Source: Bacteroidales bacterium UBA7569
GTDB lineage: Bacteria > Bacteroidota > Bacteroidia > Bacteroidales > Paludibacteraceae
Reading direction: 5' to 3'
NCBI GenBank assembly: GCA_002477945.1
Contig: DLLF01000005.1
Coordinates: forward strand, 15,336-79,335
DNA: 64,000 nucleotides
Part shown: positions 18,320-27,274 of the stretch, in pieces
Position numbering within the stretch: the first letter of the stretch is position 1
How the letters are laid out: each line of letters begins with the position of its first letter
Translations under genes and position numbers: made by a program
The notes under the pieces: generated by a model
Told to the model about the DNA's origin: nothing
The model's input: the letters and a program-made list of their open reading frames with translations, nothing else
The model's database searches: none

Positions 18320-19498
18320 TTATTTGGCAAGCCACAAAGAGGGGTTCAATACCTCCGTGTCTTTGCGGACTTGGAAAAAGAGTTCCGTTTTGTTATCATT
18401 GTCCGGATCGGTGTATATCCTTCCGATACGTTGTTTTGCCGTTACTTTGTCGCCGTTCTTGACATAGAGTTTTGTCAGGTTGCTGTAAACGGTGCGGTAA
18501 TTTCCGTGTTTGATGATTACTACATTCTGCCCGTCCGATACAAACACTGCCGACACCACTCCCTCATATACGCTGCGCGCGTCGCTGCCTGAAGTGGTTT
18601 GTATGTAGATGCCGCGGTTGTTCACTGTCACGTGGGCGAGAGTCGGGTGGGGTTGTACGCCGAACTGTCCGCTGATGTAGCCCTTCTCGGTAGGCCATGG
18701 AAGGCGTCCCTTGTTCTTCTCGAACCCTCCTGCAACCAGTTTCTCCTCCTTCGTGAGGGTACTTGCAGTCCTCTTCACCTCCTTCTGTATCATTTGGTCT
18801 ATGCGTCTGTTGAGATCGTCGGCTTTCTTTTGCTGCTTCTTCTGCTGGGCAAGGAGCGACTTCTCCTTCTTTTTGAGTTCACCAAGCATACTCTGCTGCT
18901 TGCGTTCGTCACGGCGCAGGTTCTCCTGTTCGCGCCGGCGGACTTGGAGTATGTCTTGTTTGCTCTGTTTGCTTTGCTGCAGTTGCAGATTCTTCTCCTC
19001 GATAGCCTGCTGTTTTTCCTTTATCTCGGCCACCTGTTGTTTGCGATAGGCGGCAAACTCCTGCATATAGCGGATACGCCGTATCATCTGGTCGAAGTTG
19101 TCGGCAGCCAGTATGAAGAGCAGCGGACTGCGCTGCATGGAAGCATAGTGCGTCTGCCTTACCAGTTCCGCATAGTCGTCCTGCAACTGCTCCAACTCCT
19201 TCTGCAGAGTTTCTTTCTCGTTTCCAAGCACCTGCATCTCTATGTCCAAGGCGGTTATCTCCTTGTTGATGTTGGCGATGAGGGTCTTTCGTGTCCGGAT
19301 GTCTTTGTTCAGAAGGTTCAGTTTGTTGAGTGTCACCTTTTCATTCTGCTTGGTCTGCTTGAGCATCTTGCTCGTGTTTTCCAGTTGTTGCAGCGTTTGT
19401 TTGCGTTGCCGTTCCAACTCTTTCACACTCTGCGCCCCGAGATTCCCTGCGATACAGCACAGACAAAGCAGAAATATACAGATTCGTTTCATGACCAT
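18320..19498 (-). CDS. EnvC-like coiled-coil protein with degenerate LytM (M23) domain
   Basis: This 392-residue secreted protein has a signal peptide (CIAGNLGAQ), a long coiled coil from about residue 25 to 245 rich in Q, K, E and L, and a C-terminal LytM/peptidase M23 fold from about residue 270. The zinc ligands are missing: the H-x-G-x-D block is NRGIYI, and the final H-x-H is YSNL. It is therefore likely an activator of cell-wall amidases at division, like EnvC, rather than a peptidase itself. Position between a DUF4292 lipoprotein and an FKBP lipoprotein, with gaps of five and eight bases, is a typical Bacteroidales envelope operon. Confidence 0.88.
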   Translation of the reverse strand: MVMKRICIFLLCLCCIAGNLGAQSVKELERQRKQTLQQLENTSKMLKQTKQNEKVTLNKLNLLNKDIRTRKTLIANINKEITALDIEMQVLGNEKETLQKELEQLQDDYAELVRQTHYASMQRSPLLFILAADNFDQMIRRIRYMQEFAAYRKQQVAEIKEKQQAIEEKNLQLQQSKQSKQDILQVRRREQENLRRDERKQQSMLGELKKKEKSLLAQQKKQQKKADDLNRRIDQMIQKEVKRTASTLTKEEKLVAGGFEKNKGRLPWPTEKGYISGQFGVQPHPTLAHVTVNNRGIYIQTTSGSDARSVYEGVVSAVFVSDGQNVVIIKHGNYRTVYSNLTKLYVKNGDKVTAKQRIGRIYTDPDNDNKTELFFQVRKDTEVLNPSLWLAK

Positions 19499-19503
19499 AT
19501 TGG

Positions 19504-20316
19504 TTAGGGCAGTATAGTGGATATATCCACCAACTTGTAGTTCTTCAGGTTGAGAGGAGACAGGTTCACCTCTTTGTTGAATTGGCGGCGCAACATTGTC
19601 ATAACCAAAGTTGCTTTATGGTTAGGTTGTGTATAGCCGATTTCCACAACGGTAGGGAACAGGATACCGTCGGTCAGTTCTTCGTTGCGGTAGATTACAG
19701 AAGCGGATGCGTCCATTCTGTCGGGGATGAGATGCGTCTCACGCAGGACATAGTTGACGGCATCGAACAGAAAAGTATAACTTATGCCGCTGTCAGCGAA
19801 CGACAGACTATGCTGTTCCTCTGTATCGGCAAGTGTGCAAGCGGACTGTTGCCGGTTTATATCCTCACTGAATGCAAATACATGCTGCATTGCCAAAGCC
19901 TGTATGCGGGAGAAAGTAACGGGGATACCGACATACTCGGACAATTCCGAGAAGGTGAACAGGGCATACCGCCGGTTCATTTTGTCCACGATGGTGAGAT
20001 GCGACGGGGTTATCTCCGCACGGAAGAGTTCTATTCCCATAACGGGTTGCAGAGAAACAGCCAACAGGGAGTCTTTGATAAACTTAAGGCTTCCGTTTGC
20101 CGTTATCTGCCGCTCGGCATAGTTGAGTGTGAAACGCATCTTGCCAACCTCTGCCGATTGGAAATCGGGTTGGGCATCCACGATATGTTGTATGGTGATT
20201 TGCCTCTTTTTATCGGCTTTTGATTGAATCATGGTCTGCCGTTGGACGGCACACCCTTGCAACATGAGCAGCACCGTTACGCACAATCCCCGGTATATCA
20301 GTTTCTTGGCAGTCAT
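19504..20316 (-). CDS. DUF4292-family lipoprotein (LolB-like fold)
   Basis: This 270-residue protein has a lipobox (LLMLQGC) and then predominantly beta sequence with an IYRNEEL and a terminal NLSPLNLKNYKLVDIS segment. The family is found in Bacteroidota next to dut, TPR and EnvC-like genes, exactly as here, and is predicted to have a LolA/LolB-like half barrel that binds lipids or lipoproteins. The biochemical role is not established. It begins 23 bases after the TPR gene and ends five bases before the EnvC-like gene. Confidence 0.8.
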   Translation of the reverse strand: MTAKKLIYRGLCVTVLLMLQGCAVQRQTMIQSKADKKRQITIQHIVDAQPDFQSAEVGKMRFTLNYAERQITANGSLKFIKDSLLAVSLQPVMGIELFRAEITPSHLTIVDKMNRRYALFTFSELSEYVGIPVTFSRIQALAMQHVFAFSEDINRQQSACTLADTEEQHSLSFADSGISYTFLFDAVNYVLRETHLIPDRMDASASVIYRNEELTDGILFPTVVEIGYTQPNHKATLVMTMLRRQFNKEVNLSPLNLKNYKLVDISTILP

Positions 20317-20339
20317 ATTATTGCAGAATATTCTCGGTT

Positions 20340-21962
20340 TTATTGCTTTTGAAGGATAATATCATAATGTTCTTGCAATACGGGATCCTTTGCTTCGTTT
20401 CCCATATTTTCCATAGCACGCTTGATATAGAACTCCGCCAGGAAGTCCTGCCCTTGCAGATGGAGTATCCATGCATACGTATCAAGATAGGTTGCGTTGG
20501 TCGGTTCTTTCTCGATGGTCTTCCTGCTCATGCGTTCCGCCTTCCTCAAGTCTCCCCCATTGACTGCCAGTGTATAGGCATAGTTGTTCAGCAAGTAAAC
20601 GTTATCAGGGGACAACTGCAGAGCCTCCTCGTAGGCATTGTAGGCGGACGGGAGGTCACCGCGAACCAGATACAAGTCGCCCAGCATACTCAGCAGGAGG
20701 AAGCGGTAACGTGTGTCGTCGGCATTGGTTACGGTAAGTTTCACGCCTTGCTCGGCTATAGCAATGGCCGAGTCCTGTTCCTGCTCGTACAGCAACAAGG
20801 ATGCCATCCAATAGTACCATTGGTGGTCATCTCCCCTGTGCAGGTAACCGTTGCGAATAACATACTCGTATTCCCGGTTGTCGGTGGCGGTGTCTGCCTG
20901 CAGTACCTGCAACCAGCGTCCCCATGTACGCGGGTTGTCCGGATAGATGTCGGTCATTTGGCGCAGTGCTTCTTTCGATTTGGCATAATCACCTTTGGAG
21001 AAATAGTACTTGTCTTGGGCTTCATATACTTGTTCGGACAGCGGGTAGGCCTGTACCAGTTCCTGCAATATTTGCTCGGTGAGTCCGTCTTGCCGAGACA
21101 ACCACTGCCCTGCGTTTTGCAGCGTCCGGATCTTTTGTTCCACTTCCCATGCATCGCTGCGTATTGCCTTGATGATATACTCCCTGCAACGTGTTGTATC
21201 TCCCGTTTTAACGGCATAGTCAGCCAAAGACAGCAGCACGTACGGGTTGTCGGGGTGACGTTGTTCCTCTTCGTGATAAAGCCGCAAGGCTTGTTCTCTC
21301 TCTCCCAATGAAAGCAGGACATCCGCCCGAAAAGACTGGTAGCGATAGTCTTCCGGATTTTCTTCGAGGTAGTCGTTCAGCACTTGCAAGGCTTTCTTGG
21401 GTTGGTTATTGGAAACGTACAGGCGATAGAGGGGCATGGCATTGTAAGGATTGAGTCCTTCCAAATAGCATATACGTTCCTGTGCCCGAATGGCTTTTTT
21501 CCATTCCGCTTGTGCCGAATAGGCTGAAACGAGAGCCTCCAATACATCTTTGTTGTCGGGCATACGTTTCAGCGACTGTTTCAATATTCGGACGGCTTCT
21601 TTGGGTTGTTTGTCATAGAGTAGGGCGGCATAGTTTTCCCAATAGGCTTTGGGATTGTTTTCATAGGCTTTCCGATAGTGTTTCAAAGCGAGACCGGTTC
21701 CAACCGCTTGGTATAATATTCCGAGATTTTGCTGTGTGGCGGCATCTGTGGAGTCCTTTTGCGCCAAGAACAGATAGGACGCAAAGGCACGCAGATAGTC
21801 CTCTTGTTCCATAGCTCGTTGTGCATCGTAGAAATAGTATCGAAAGCACTGTTCTTCATTTGTCAGTTGAACAGGTTCCGGTGTCTTTGTTATGGCAGGT
21901 GCAGCGAAAGCGGCTGTTGTGCAAAGGTATATCAGCAGTGCTATGTAAAAGATCTTCTTCAA
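20340..21962 (-). CDS. Secreted tetratricopeptide-repeat protein
   Basis: This 540-residue protein starts at a TTG (no in-frame ATG nearby) and has a signal peptide MKKIFYIALLIYLCTTAAFA. The rest is built of TPR helices; clear repeats are seen at NLGILYQAVG, LEDYLEENPED..., LSLADYAVKTGD and NAYEEALQLSPDNVYLLNNYAY. It likely acts as a periplasmic scaffold for envelope protein assembly. The position between dut and the DUF4292 lipoprotein is conserved in Bacteroidales as far as I know from the family. Confidence 0.85.
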   Translation of the reverse strand: MKKIFYIALLIYLCTTAAFAAPAITKTPEPVQLTNEEQCFRYYFYDAQRAMEQEDYLRAFASYLFLAQKDSTDAATQQNLGILYQAVGTGLALKHYRKAYENNPKAYWENYAALLYDKQPKEAVRILKQSLKRMPDNKDVLEALVSAYSAQAEWKKAIRAQERICYLEGLNPYNAMPLYRLYVSNNQPKKALQVLNDYLEENPEDYRYQSFRADVLLSLGEREQALRLYHEEEQRHPDNPYVLLSLADYAVKTGDTTRCREYIIKAIRSDAWEVEQKIRTLQNAGQWLSRQDGLTEQILQELVQAYPLSEQVYEAQDKYYFSKGDYAKSKEALRQMTDIYPDNPRTWGRWLQVLQADTATDNREYEYVIRNGYLHRGDDHQWYYWMASLLLYEQEQDSAIAIAEQGVKLTVTNADDTRYRFLLLSMLGDLYLVRGDLPSAYNAYEEALQLSPDNVYLLNNYAYTLAVNGGDLRKAERMSRKTIEKEPTNATYLDTYAWILHLQGQDFLAEFYIKRAMENMGNEAKDPVLQEHYDIILQKQ

Positions 21963-21977
21963 TGTGTATGGAATTAT

Positions 21978-22412
21978 TTATTTGGTTCCGCTATGTCCAA
22001 AACCGCCTGTTCCCCGCTCGGTGTCATTCAATTCTTCCACTTCAATCACTTCGGGTTGTTCGTGACGTGCAATGACCATCTGGCAGATACGTTCCCCCGA
22101 TTCGATGGTCTGCGGTTCATCGCCAAGATTGACAAGGATAATTCCTATCTCACCGCGGTAGTCGGCATCAATGGTTCCCGGAGTATTGAGTACGGTCAGT
22201 CCCCTCTTGAGTGCCAATCCGCTACGCGGGCGGATTTGTGCCTCGTAGCCGTTGGGCAGTTCCATATAGAGACCTGTCGGGAACAACTTGCGTTCAAGTG
22301 GTTGCAATGTGACAGGTTCGGAAAGAAAACAACGGATGTCCATACCTGCCGCTTGCCGGCTTTCGTACTTAGGCAGCGGGTTATTGCTCTTATTGATAAA
22401 CTTGACAGTCAT
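21978..22412 (-). CDS. dut: Deoxyuridine 5'-triphosphate nucleotidohydrolase (dUTPase)
   Basis: This 144-residue trimeric enzyme hydrolyses dUTP to dUMP, preventing uracil incorporation and feeding dTMP synthesis. All five dUTPase motifs are present in order: AAGMDI, RPRSGLA, GTIDADYRGEI, ERICQMVI and the glycine-rich C-terminal RGTGGFGHSG. The length matches the family. It is the second gene of the operon that starts with the lipid kinase, 33 bases downstream of it and 15 bases upstream of the TPR gene. Confidence 0.96.
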   Translation of the reverse strand: MTVKFINKSNNPLPKYESRQAAGMDIRCFLSEPVTLQPLERKLFPTGLYMELPNGYEAQIRPRSGLALKRGLTVLNTPGTIDADYRGEIGIILVNLGDEPQTIESGERICQMVIARHEQPEVIEVEELNDTERGTGGFGHSGTK

Positions 22413-22445
22413 GTGTTCTGTATTTTATGGTAGGGTGTATATCAT

Positions 22446-23327
22446 TCAAAAACGCCGTTGTACCAAGACCCGCAAACCATCGGGTACGACGCGTATGTGT
22501 GCCGTTGTGCCGATTTCGACGGGGTCGCCGTCGCAGTGGAAAGGAGCCGGTTCGGGACGTGTGACAGTCAGTTCGTTTGTGCGAACGGTATTTATGAAAA
22601 GTCCTTTGTCGAGCGTTTTGGTAAACAATTTCATCACCAAGCCCGGCACGGCAAGAATAGGGAAAGGAGAGATGATCGCGATATCCAACATTCCGTCTTG
22701 TATGCTTGCTTGCGGAGCGATGTATGCCGCATTTCCCCATTGGTTGGCATTGGCTATTGTGACAAGGAAAGCATCCGTTTCAATATCCACGCCATTTCCC
22801 TTGATCGTGCAATGCTGAGGGTTGTATTGGAATATATCTTTCACTATTTGTTGCAAGTAGGTCTTTATGCCCCGTTTCCCTGCAGCGGCAAAATGTTCGC
22901 TAATCAATGCGTCGAATCCCAAGCCGCATGTGCAGAAGAAAGGCCGATTGTTGAGTAAAGCATAGTCAATGGCAACGGGTTCGGAATGGTTGAGCATCCC
23001 GATGGCTCTCGGCAATCGCAACGGGATATTGAGGTGGCGTGCCAAGCCGTTTCCGGAACCTATGGGAAGAATACCCAATGCCGTGTTGGTGTCACGCAGT
23101 CCTGCTGCCACTTCGCTGACCGTTCCGTCTCCTCCGACCGCCACGACGGCATCAAAATCCATTTGCGCATATTGGGCAGCCAACTCCGTGGCGTGTCCTT
23201 TATATTCCGTGAATACGATGTCGGGTGTCCACTGCTCATGGCTGAGCAACGTATCAATTGCTTTCGGGATACGGCGTTTGTTGAGTGTACCCGCTATAGG
23301 ATTTATGATGAAGGCTATATTTTTCAT
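22446..23327 (-). CDS. Diacylglycerol/lipid kinase (YegS/BmrU family)
   Basis: The start at 23327 (MKNIAFIINPIAGT) gives 293 residues. The DAGK catalytic domain has the nucleotide-binding VAVGGDGTVSEV and LPIGSGNGLARHL motifs; the C-terminal beta domain ends with CDGDPVE. Members phosphorylate diacylglycerol or related lipids at the inner membrane face, recycling lipid by-products. A longer frame to 23387 would include the promoter, so it was not used. This is the first gene of the operon ending with rimM. Confidence 0.9.
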   Translation of the reverse strand: MKNIAFIINPIAGTLNKRRIPKAIDTLLSHEQWTPDIVFTEYKGHATELAAQYAQMDFDAVVAVGGDGTVSEVAAGLRDTNTALGILPIGSGNGLARHLNIPLRLPRAIGMLNHSEPVAIDYALLNNRPFFCTCGLGFDALISEHFAAAGKRGIKTYLQQIVKDIFQYNPQHCTIKGNGVDIETDAFLVTIANANQWGNAAYIAPQASIQDGMLDIAIISPFPILAVPGLVMKLFTKTLDKGLFINTVRTNELTVTRPEPAPFHCDGDPVEIGTTAHIRVVPDGLRVLVQRRF

Positions 23328-23356
23328 ATATCGAAACCAAGGAAAGATGCTGTTTG

Positions 23357-23388
23357 CAAAGTTACAAAATTTGTACCGAATATGCAAT
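23357..23388 (-). promoter_or_regulatory. Promoter of the lipid kinase-dut-rimM operon
   Basis: On the minus strand, ATTG (complement of 23385-23388) is followed after 20 bases by TAACTTTG (complement of 23357-23364). The first ATG is about 30 bases further on. Confidence 0.65.
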
Positions 23389-23406
23389 AAGGGAGAGAGT
23401 GGTCAC

Positions 23407-23452
23407 CTTCAGGGGTGCTTCAGGGGTCGATCAGGTCGGCTTGAGGGGTCGT
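23407..23452 (-). repeat. Intergenic repeat family I, copy c
   Basis: On the minus strand it reads CGACCCCTCAAGCCGACCTG, then ACCCCTGAAGCACCCCTGAA, the same building blocks as in the copies at 14193 and 32481. Confidence 0.5.
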
Positions 23453-23574
23453 ACAATTCCTCATCAAATAAGGTTGTGCTATTCAGCGAGAACGATAAAG
23501 CAGAGGGAGTTGTAAGTATGTTGCGATATAGGGGAACGATCAGTGGCAGCAATGAGGAATGGAATGTAACAGGT

Positions 23575-24375
23575 TTATAAGACCGAATTGGCGATATTGC
23601 TTACGTTTCCGATGCCGACCTTTTTGTTTACGGGTTCTCCACGCAAAGTAGGCAGGTAGGTATCACTGATATAGGAGAAGTCCGGTTCTTCTTGCAGAAT
23701 CTGTTCGCATTTCTCAATAGCCTGCTTCTTGTTGCCTGTTTTTTCGTAGCACTGTGCAATGCAAAGTTGGAGAGCACGATAGTTCCAATTGTGAGTGGTC
23801 ATGTGCAGTTCCTTGAAACGCCGTTCCGCCAAGAGGAAATAGCGCAAGGCACGTTCTTTGTTGCCTCCGAATGCTTTCGGGCAGTACATATCGATGTTGG
23901 CTTTCAATGTAAGGGCGGCAGGGTGGAGTGAATCAATACGCATCGCTTCGTTGGCATAAGCCATGGCCCGATTGGCGTACATCAGTTTGCGAAAGGCGTT
24001 GAAAGACATTTCATACGCAGCCAATGAGGAACGATAGCATGCCAATTGCGCCCCATTCAGTTTGCTGCTGAGTTCCTCTATATGTTGTGCAAACAATTGG
24101 AGGTGTCGCTTTGCCGATTCGTTTTCTTCGCTTACGGCAAAAGCGACGTAGCCGTACTGGTAGTTGAGAAGACGTTCTTTCTCGGTTTGGGAAAGTGCAG
24201 TCCAATCGGAATGTTCGATGTATTCTTTCCAAAGGCTGACATCTCCTTTGAGATAGGCTTTGTAGAGTTCTTCGTCGGTATATTGAGCCAATGCCCATTG
24301 GGGTATCAGAAGAAACAACAGGAGCAGGGTTATCATTGACATGTTTAGCAAAAGCGTTTTCAGGATTTTATGCAT
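23575..24375 (-). CDS. Secreted TPR-like protein of unknown function
   Basis: This 266-residue protein starts with a signal peptide (LLLLFLLIPQWALAQ). The mature part is alpha-helical, with TPR-like pairs at NRAMAYANEAMRIDSLHPAAL and LCIAQCYEKTGNKKQAIEKCEQIL. The final 25 residues, rich in N, V and G, are not helical. It is probably periplasmic and mediates protein interactions. The gene stands alone, divergent from the HIT/HAD pair, and is separated from the lipid-kinase promoter only by repeat DNA. Confidence 0.65.
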   Translation of the reverse strand: MHKILKTLLLNMSMITLLLLFLLIPQWALAQYTDEELYKAYLKGDVSLWKEYIEHSDWTALSQTEKERLLNYQYGYVAFAVSEENESAKRHLQLFAQHIEELSSKLNGAQLACYRSSLAAYEMSFNAFRKLMYANRAMAYANEAMRIDSLHPAALTLKANIDMYCPKAFGGNKERALRYFLLAERRFKELHMTTHNWNYRALQLCIAQCYEKTGNKKQAIEKCEQILQEEPDFSYISDTYLPTLRGEPVNKKVGIGNVSNIANSVL

Positions 24376-24445
24376 AGAACATCTCCGGCGTGAGGGTGCA
24401 AATCCTGTGCCAAAAGAAAGGGGGTAATTAAAAACGAAATATATG

Positions 24446-24477
24446 TTTGTTTTTCCGAAAGAAAAGCACTATTTTTG
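24446..24477 (+). promoter_or_regulatory. Promoter of the HIT-HAD gene pair
   Basis: TTTG at 24446-24449 and TATTTTTG at 24470-24477 are exactly 20 bases apart, a full consensus match. The HIT gene ATG lies about 87 bases downstream. Confidence 0.75.
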
Positions 24478-24563
24478 CGATGACAAATATAATGGGGGGT
24501 TCTGTAATTTCCCCAGGTAAAGAAATCAAATAGAAGAGTATCCTTAATCAAACAGAAAAAAAT

Positions 24564-24989
24564 ATGTATTCAGATCCAAAAGATTGTCTTTATTGTACAG
24601 AGAACAGTACGTTGTATGATTTGATGTTGCCGATAGCAGAATTGCGTGTCTCCAAAGTGTTTTTGTTCAGAGAACAATCGTACAGAGGGCGATGCCTTGT
24701 TGCCTATAACGAGCATGTGAATGACTTGAACGAACTGACAGACGCACAGCGCAACGCTTTTATGGCGGATGTTGTGCAAGTGACCCGTGCCATGCAGAAA
24801 ACATTTAATCCTGAAAAGATAAACTACGGTGCCTATTCGGACAAACTGTCGCATCTGCATTTCCATCTTGTTCCCAAGTATGTGGACGGTCTTGACTATG
24901 GCGGAACGTTCCAAATGAATCCGAAGATGGTTTATTTGCAGGACGAAGAATACAAGAAGATGATAGATTCCATCCGTGAGAATTTATGA
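24564..24989 (+). CDS. HIT-family nucleotide-binding hydrolase
   Basis: This 141-residue protein carries the histidine-triad motif HLHFHLVPK near residue 98, whose central histidine attacks nucleoside phosphoramidates or dinucleotides. The N-terminal CLYC pair, eight residues into the protein, resembles the zinc-binding start of GalT/HIT relatives, although the usual second histidine partner is not obvious. The substrate is not identifiable. It overlaps the next gene by four bases (ATGA), so the two are translationally coupled. Confidence 0.85.
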   Translation: MYSDPKDCLYCTENSTLYDLMLPIAELRVSKVFLFREQSYRGRCLVAYNEHVNDLNELTDAQRNAFMADVVQVTRAMQKTFNPEKINYGAYSDKLSHLHFHLVPKYVDGLDYGGTFQMNPKMVYLQDEEYKKMIDSIRENL

Positions 24990-25612
24990 TACGGAACATC
25001 ATCTTTGATATAGGCGGTGTGCTGATAGACTTAGAGCCTCAGCGTACGCTTGATGCATTGAGGGCTTTGTCAGCGCAACCAATAGACAGATTGTCGGACA
25101 GAGAATTACTCGGAGGCGGTCAGAATGCTTTGGTGGACAAGTATATGACAGGCGATATCTCAGACGAAGATTTTTTCAGGAGTCTCTTGAAAACTGCGAA
25201 ACCGAATGTAACGGTTGCGGATCTGCGAAAAGCGTGGGACGCGATGCTTATTGAGTTTCCACTGAGGAGGGCACGGAAAATAAAAGAACTGCATAACCGA
25301 GGAATGCGTATTGCACTTCTGTCGAATATCAACGACGAACATTTGCGCATCACGAAAGAAATCTTTGCCAAGGCAGATTTTCAGTTGGGCAGAGACTATG
25401 ATTATGCCTTTTTCTCCAATGAATTGCATTTGGCAAAGCCTAATGTAGCCATCTACCGTTTGGCAATAAAGGAGACAGGATTTATTCCGAAAGAAACACT
25501 TTATATAGATGATTTGCAGCAGAATACAGAAGTTGGAAAAGAAGTGGGCATGAAGACCGTTTGTGCATCAGGTGATGCGTGGTTGAGTTTTTTAGAAGAA
25601 CAGGGGATGTAA
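24986..25612 (+). CDS. HAD-superfamily hydrolase (YihX-like)
   Basis: This 208-residue protein has haloacid dehalogenase motif I as FDIGGVLID, motif II near LLSNINDEH and motif III/IV near LAKPNVAIY and FIDD-like YIDDLQQN. A helical cap lies between motifs I and II. This form, with glycine two residues after the nucleophile, is usual in the YihX-type sugar-phosphatase subgroup. It likely dephosphorylates a small sugar phosphate. It is co-translated with the HIT gene. Confidence 0.88.
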   Translation: MIRNIIFDIGGVLIDLEPQRTLDALRALSAQPIDRLSDRELLGGGQNALVDKYMTGDISDEDFFRSLLKTAKPNVTVADLRKAWDAMLIEFPLRRARKIKELHNRGMRIALLSNINDEHLRITKEIFAKADFQLGRDYDYAFFSNELHLAKPNVAIYRLAIKETGFIPKETLYIDDLQQNTEVGKEVGMKTVCASGDAWLSFLEEQGM

Positions 25613-25634
25613 ATATATCGGATGGTTATCAATG

Positions 25635-25671
25635 AAGAAGAGACACGCCTTTAACAGACGTGTCTCTTCTT
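25635..25671. terminator. Bidirectional terminator between the HAD gene and the uronate operon
   Basis: AAGAAGAGACACG pairs perfectly with CGTGTCTCTTCTT across an 11-base loop, with A-rich and T-rich flanks. The genes converge here. Confidence 0.9.
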
Positions 25672-25693
25672 TATTGGGTAGTATGAATACTGA

Positions 25694-27142
25694 TTAGTCC
25701 TTAATCGGACTGTATTTCGGCACAAGGGCTTTCATTATCGCCCATGCGATGAGGTATGCAATACCGCAGAAGCAGAACATAATGAAATAGCCTGCCGGTT
25801 TGCCCGAAAAACCGAGAAATTGGAACGCATCGCCTGCAGTCTCCGCATATACAAAGAGTTTACCGGCACCCTTTTGAATAATCATAGAACCGATACCTCC
25901 TGCCATAGCACCAATACCGGTGATAGTGGCAATGGTCGATTTGGGGAACATATCGCCCACGGTAGAGAACAAGTTAGCCGACCATGCCTGGTGTCCGGCA
26001 CCTGCCAAACCGATGAGTACTGCAGGCCACCATGCACTAAACTGCCCCAATACCTGTGCGAACAGCGCACTGATGGGGAAGAATGCAAAGATAAGCATTG
26101 CCAACATACGCCCGCTATATGGTTCCATTCCTTTTTTTTCTACAAACAATTTGGGCAGATAGCCACCAAAGATAGAGATAACGGTAACGATGGCATAGAG
26201 TGTGAAAATCAGGGCTTGCCCCATACCGCTCGAAGCCTTGTAACCGAATTGGTTCTGGAAATAGGATGGTGCCCAAAAAAGGAAAAACCACCAAACACCA
26301 TCAGTAAAGAACTTACCGACAATGAATGCCCAAGTTTGACGATAGCCGAAGCATTTATACATAGGTATGACATTCTCTGTAGAATCCACATCGGCTTTGG
26401 CTGCTTCCGCAGTTGTATCATCCTGATGGATATAAGCCAATTCCGCCTCGTTGACATGCTTGCTATTCTCGGGTTTGTCGTACATAAACTGCCAGAAGAA
26501 CATCCAAACGAAGCCTAATGCACCGATGATGATAAACGCCATTTCCCAACCAAGGTGTTTAGCCAAAGGTGGAATACAAAGCGGAGCCGCAAGAGCGCCT
26601 ACCGATGCACCGGCATTGAACAAGGAAGTGGCAAAAGCGCGGTCTTTCTTAGGGAAATACTCTGCAGTTACCTTGATAGCAGCAGGGAAATTGCCGGCTT
26701 CACCAAGAGCGAGAATACCACGGCACAGCAGGAACAGATAGACCGAAGTAGTGGCGACTGCAAGTGCGGCATTAGACCCCGCTTCCACGGCACGCATTGC
26801 CTCTACGCTACCAAGTCCCTCAATGTGGGCAGTAGCCCAACCGCAAGCCGCATGCATACATGCACCTGCCGACCATACACCAATGGCTATCATATAGCCT
26901 TTCTTGGTGCCCATCCAATCGACAAACTTACCGGCAAAGAGACAGGCAATGGCATAGAAAATAGAGAACAGACTGGTGATGGTGCCATAATCATCATCCG
27001 TCCAGTGGAATTCCGGTTTGATAAACTCCTCATACGTGAGGGAAAGAACCTGGCGATCGAGGTAGTTGACAGTAGTTGCCACAAAGAGCAACGAACATAA
27101 CCACCAACGCCAGTTAGTCATAAGTTTTTGTTGTGTTGACAT
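25694..27142 (-). CDS. exuT: Major facilitator hexuronate transporter (ExuT-like)
   Basis: This 482-residue inner-membrane protein has about 12 hydrophobic segments. The N-terminus (NWRWWLCSLLFVATTVNYLDRQVLS) with the NYLDR motif is characteristic of the anion:cation symporter family that includes ExuT and GudP. The loop GKFVDWMGTKKGY fits the MFS A-motif. It is slightly longer than E. coli ExuT, with the extra sequence in loops. Placed last in an operon with uxaC, kdgK and eda, it most likely imports glucuronate or galacturonate. Confidence 0.85.
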   Translation of the reverse strand: MSTQQKLMTNWRWWLCSLLFVATTVNYLDRQVLSLTYEEFIKPEFHWTDDDYGTITSLFSIFYAIACLFAGKFVDWMGTKKGYMIAIGVWSAGACMHAACGWATAHIEGLGSVEAMRAVEAGSNAALAVATTSVYLFLLCRGILALGEAGNFPAAIKVTAEYFPKKDRAFATSLFNAGASVGALAAPLCIPPLAKHLGWEMAFIIIGALGFVWMFFWQFMYDKPENSKHVNEAELAYIHQDDTTAEAAKADVDSTENVIPMYKCFGYRQTWAFIVGKFFTDGVWWFFLFWAPSYFQNQFGYKASSGMGQALIFTLYAIVTVISIFGGYLPKLFVEKKGMEPYSGRMLAMLIFAFFPISALFAQVLGQFSAWWPAVLIGLAGAGHQAWSANLFSTVGDMFPKSTIATITGIGAMAGGIGSMIIQKGAGKLFVYAETAGDAFQFLGFSGKPAGYFIMFCFCGIAYLIAWAIMKALVPKYSPIKD

Positions 27143-27159
27143 AAAGTAAGTGTTTTTCG

Positions 27160-27262
27160 ACCTCGGAAACCCCCTCCCACTCCCCCTTCAAAGGGGGAGA
27201 GTTCAAATACTCCGAATTTCCCTCCTCTGTAGGAAGGGTTAGGGGAGGTCTTGGTCTCTTAG
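27160..27262. repeat. Palindromic intergenic element, family II, copy A
   Basis: The element begins GACCTC and ends GGGGAGGTC, with internal CTCCCCCTTCAAAGGGGGAG and CCCTCCTCTGTAGGAAGGG hairpins. It lies between the transporter and eda genes of one operon. Confidence 0.55.
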
Positions 27263-27274
27263 GGCGTGGAATTA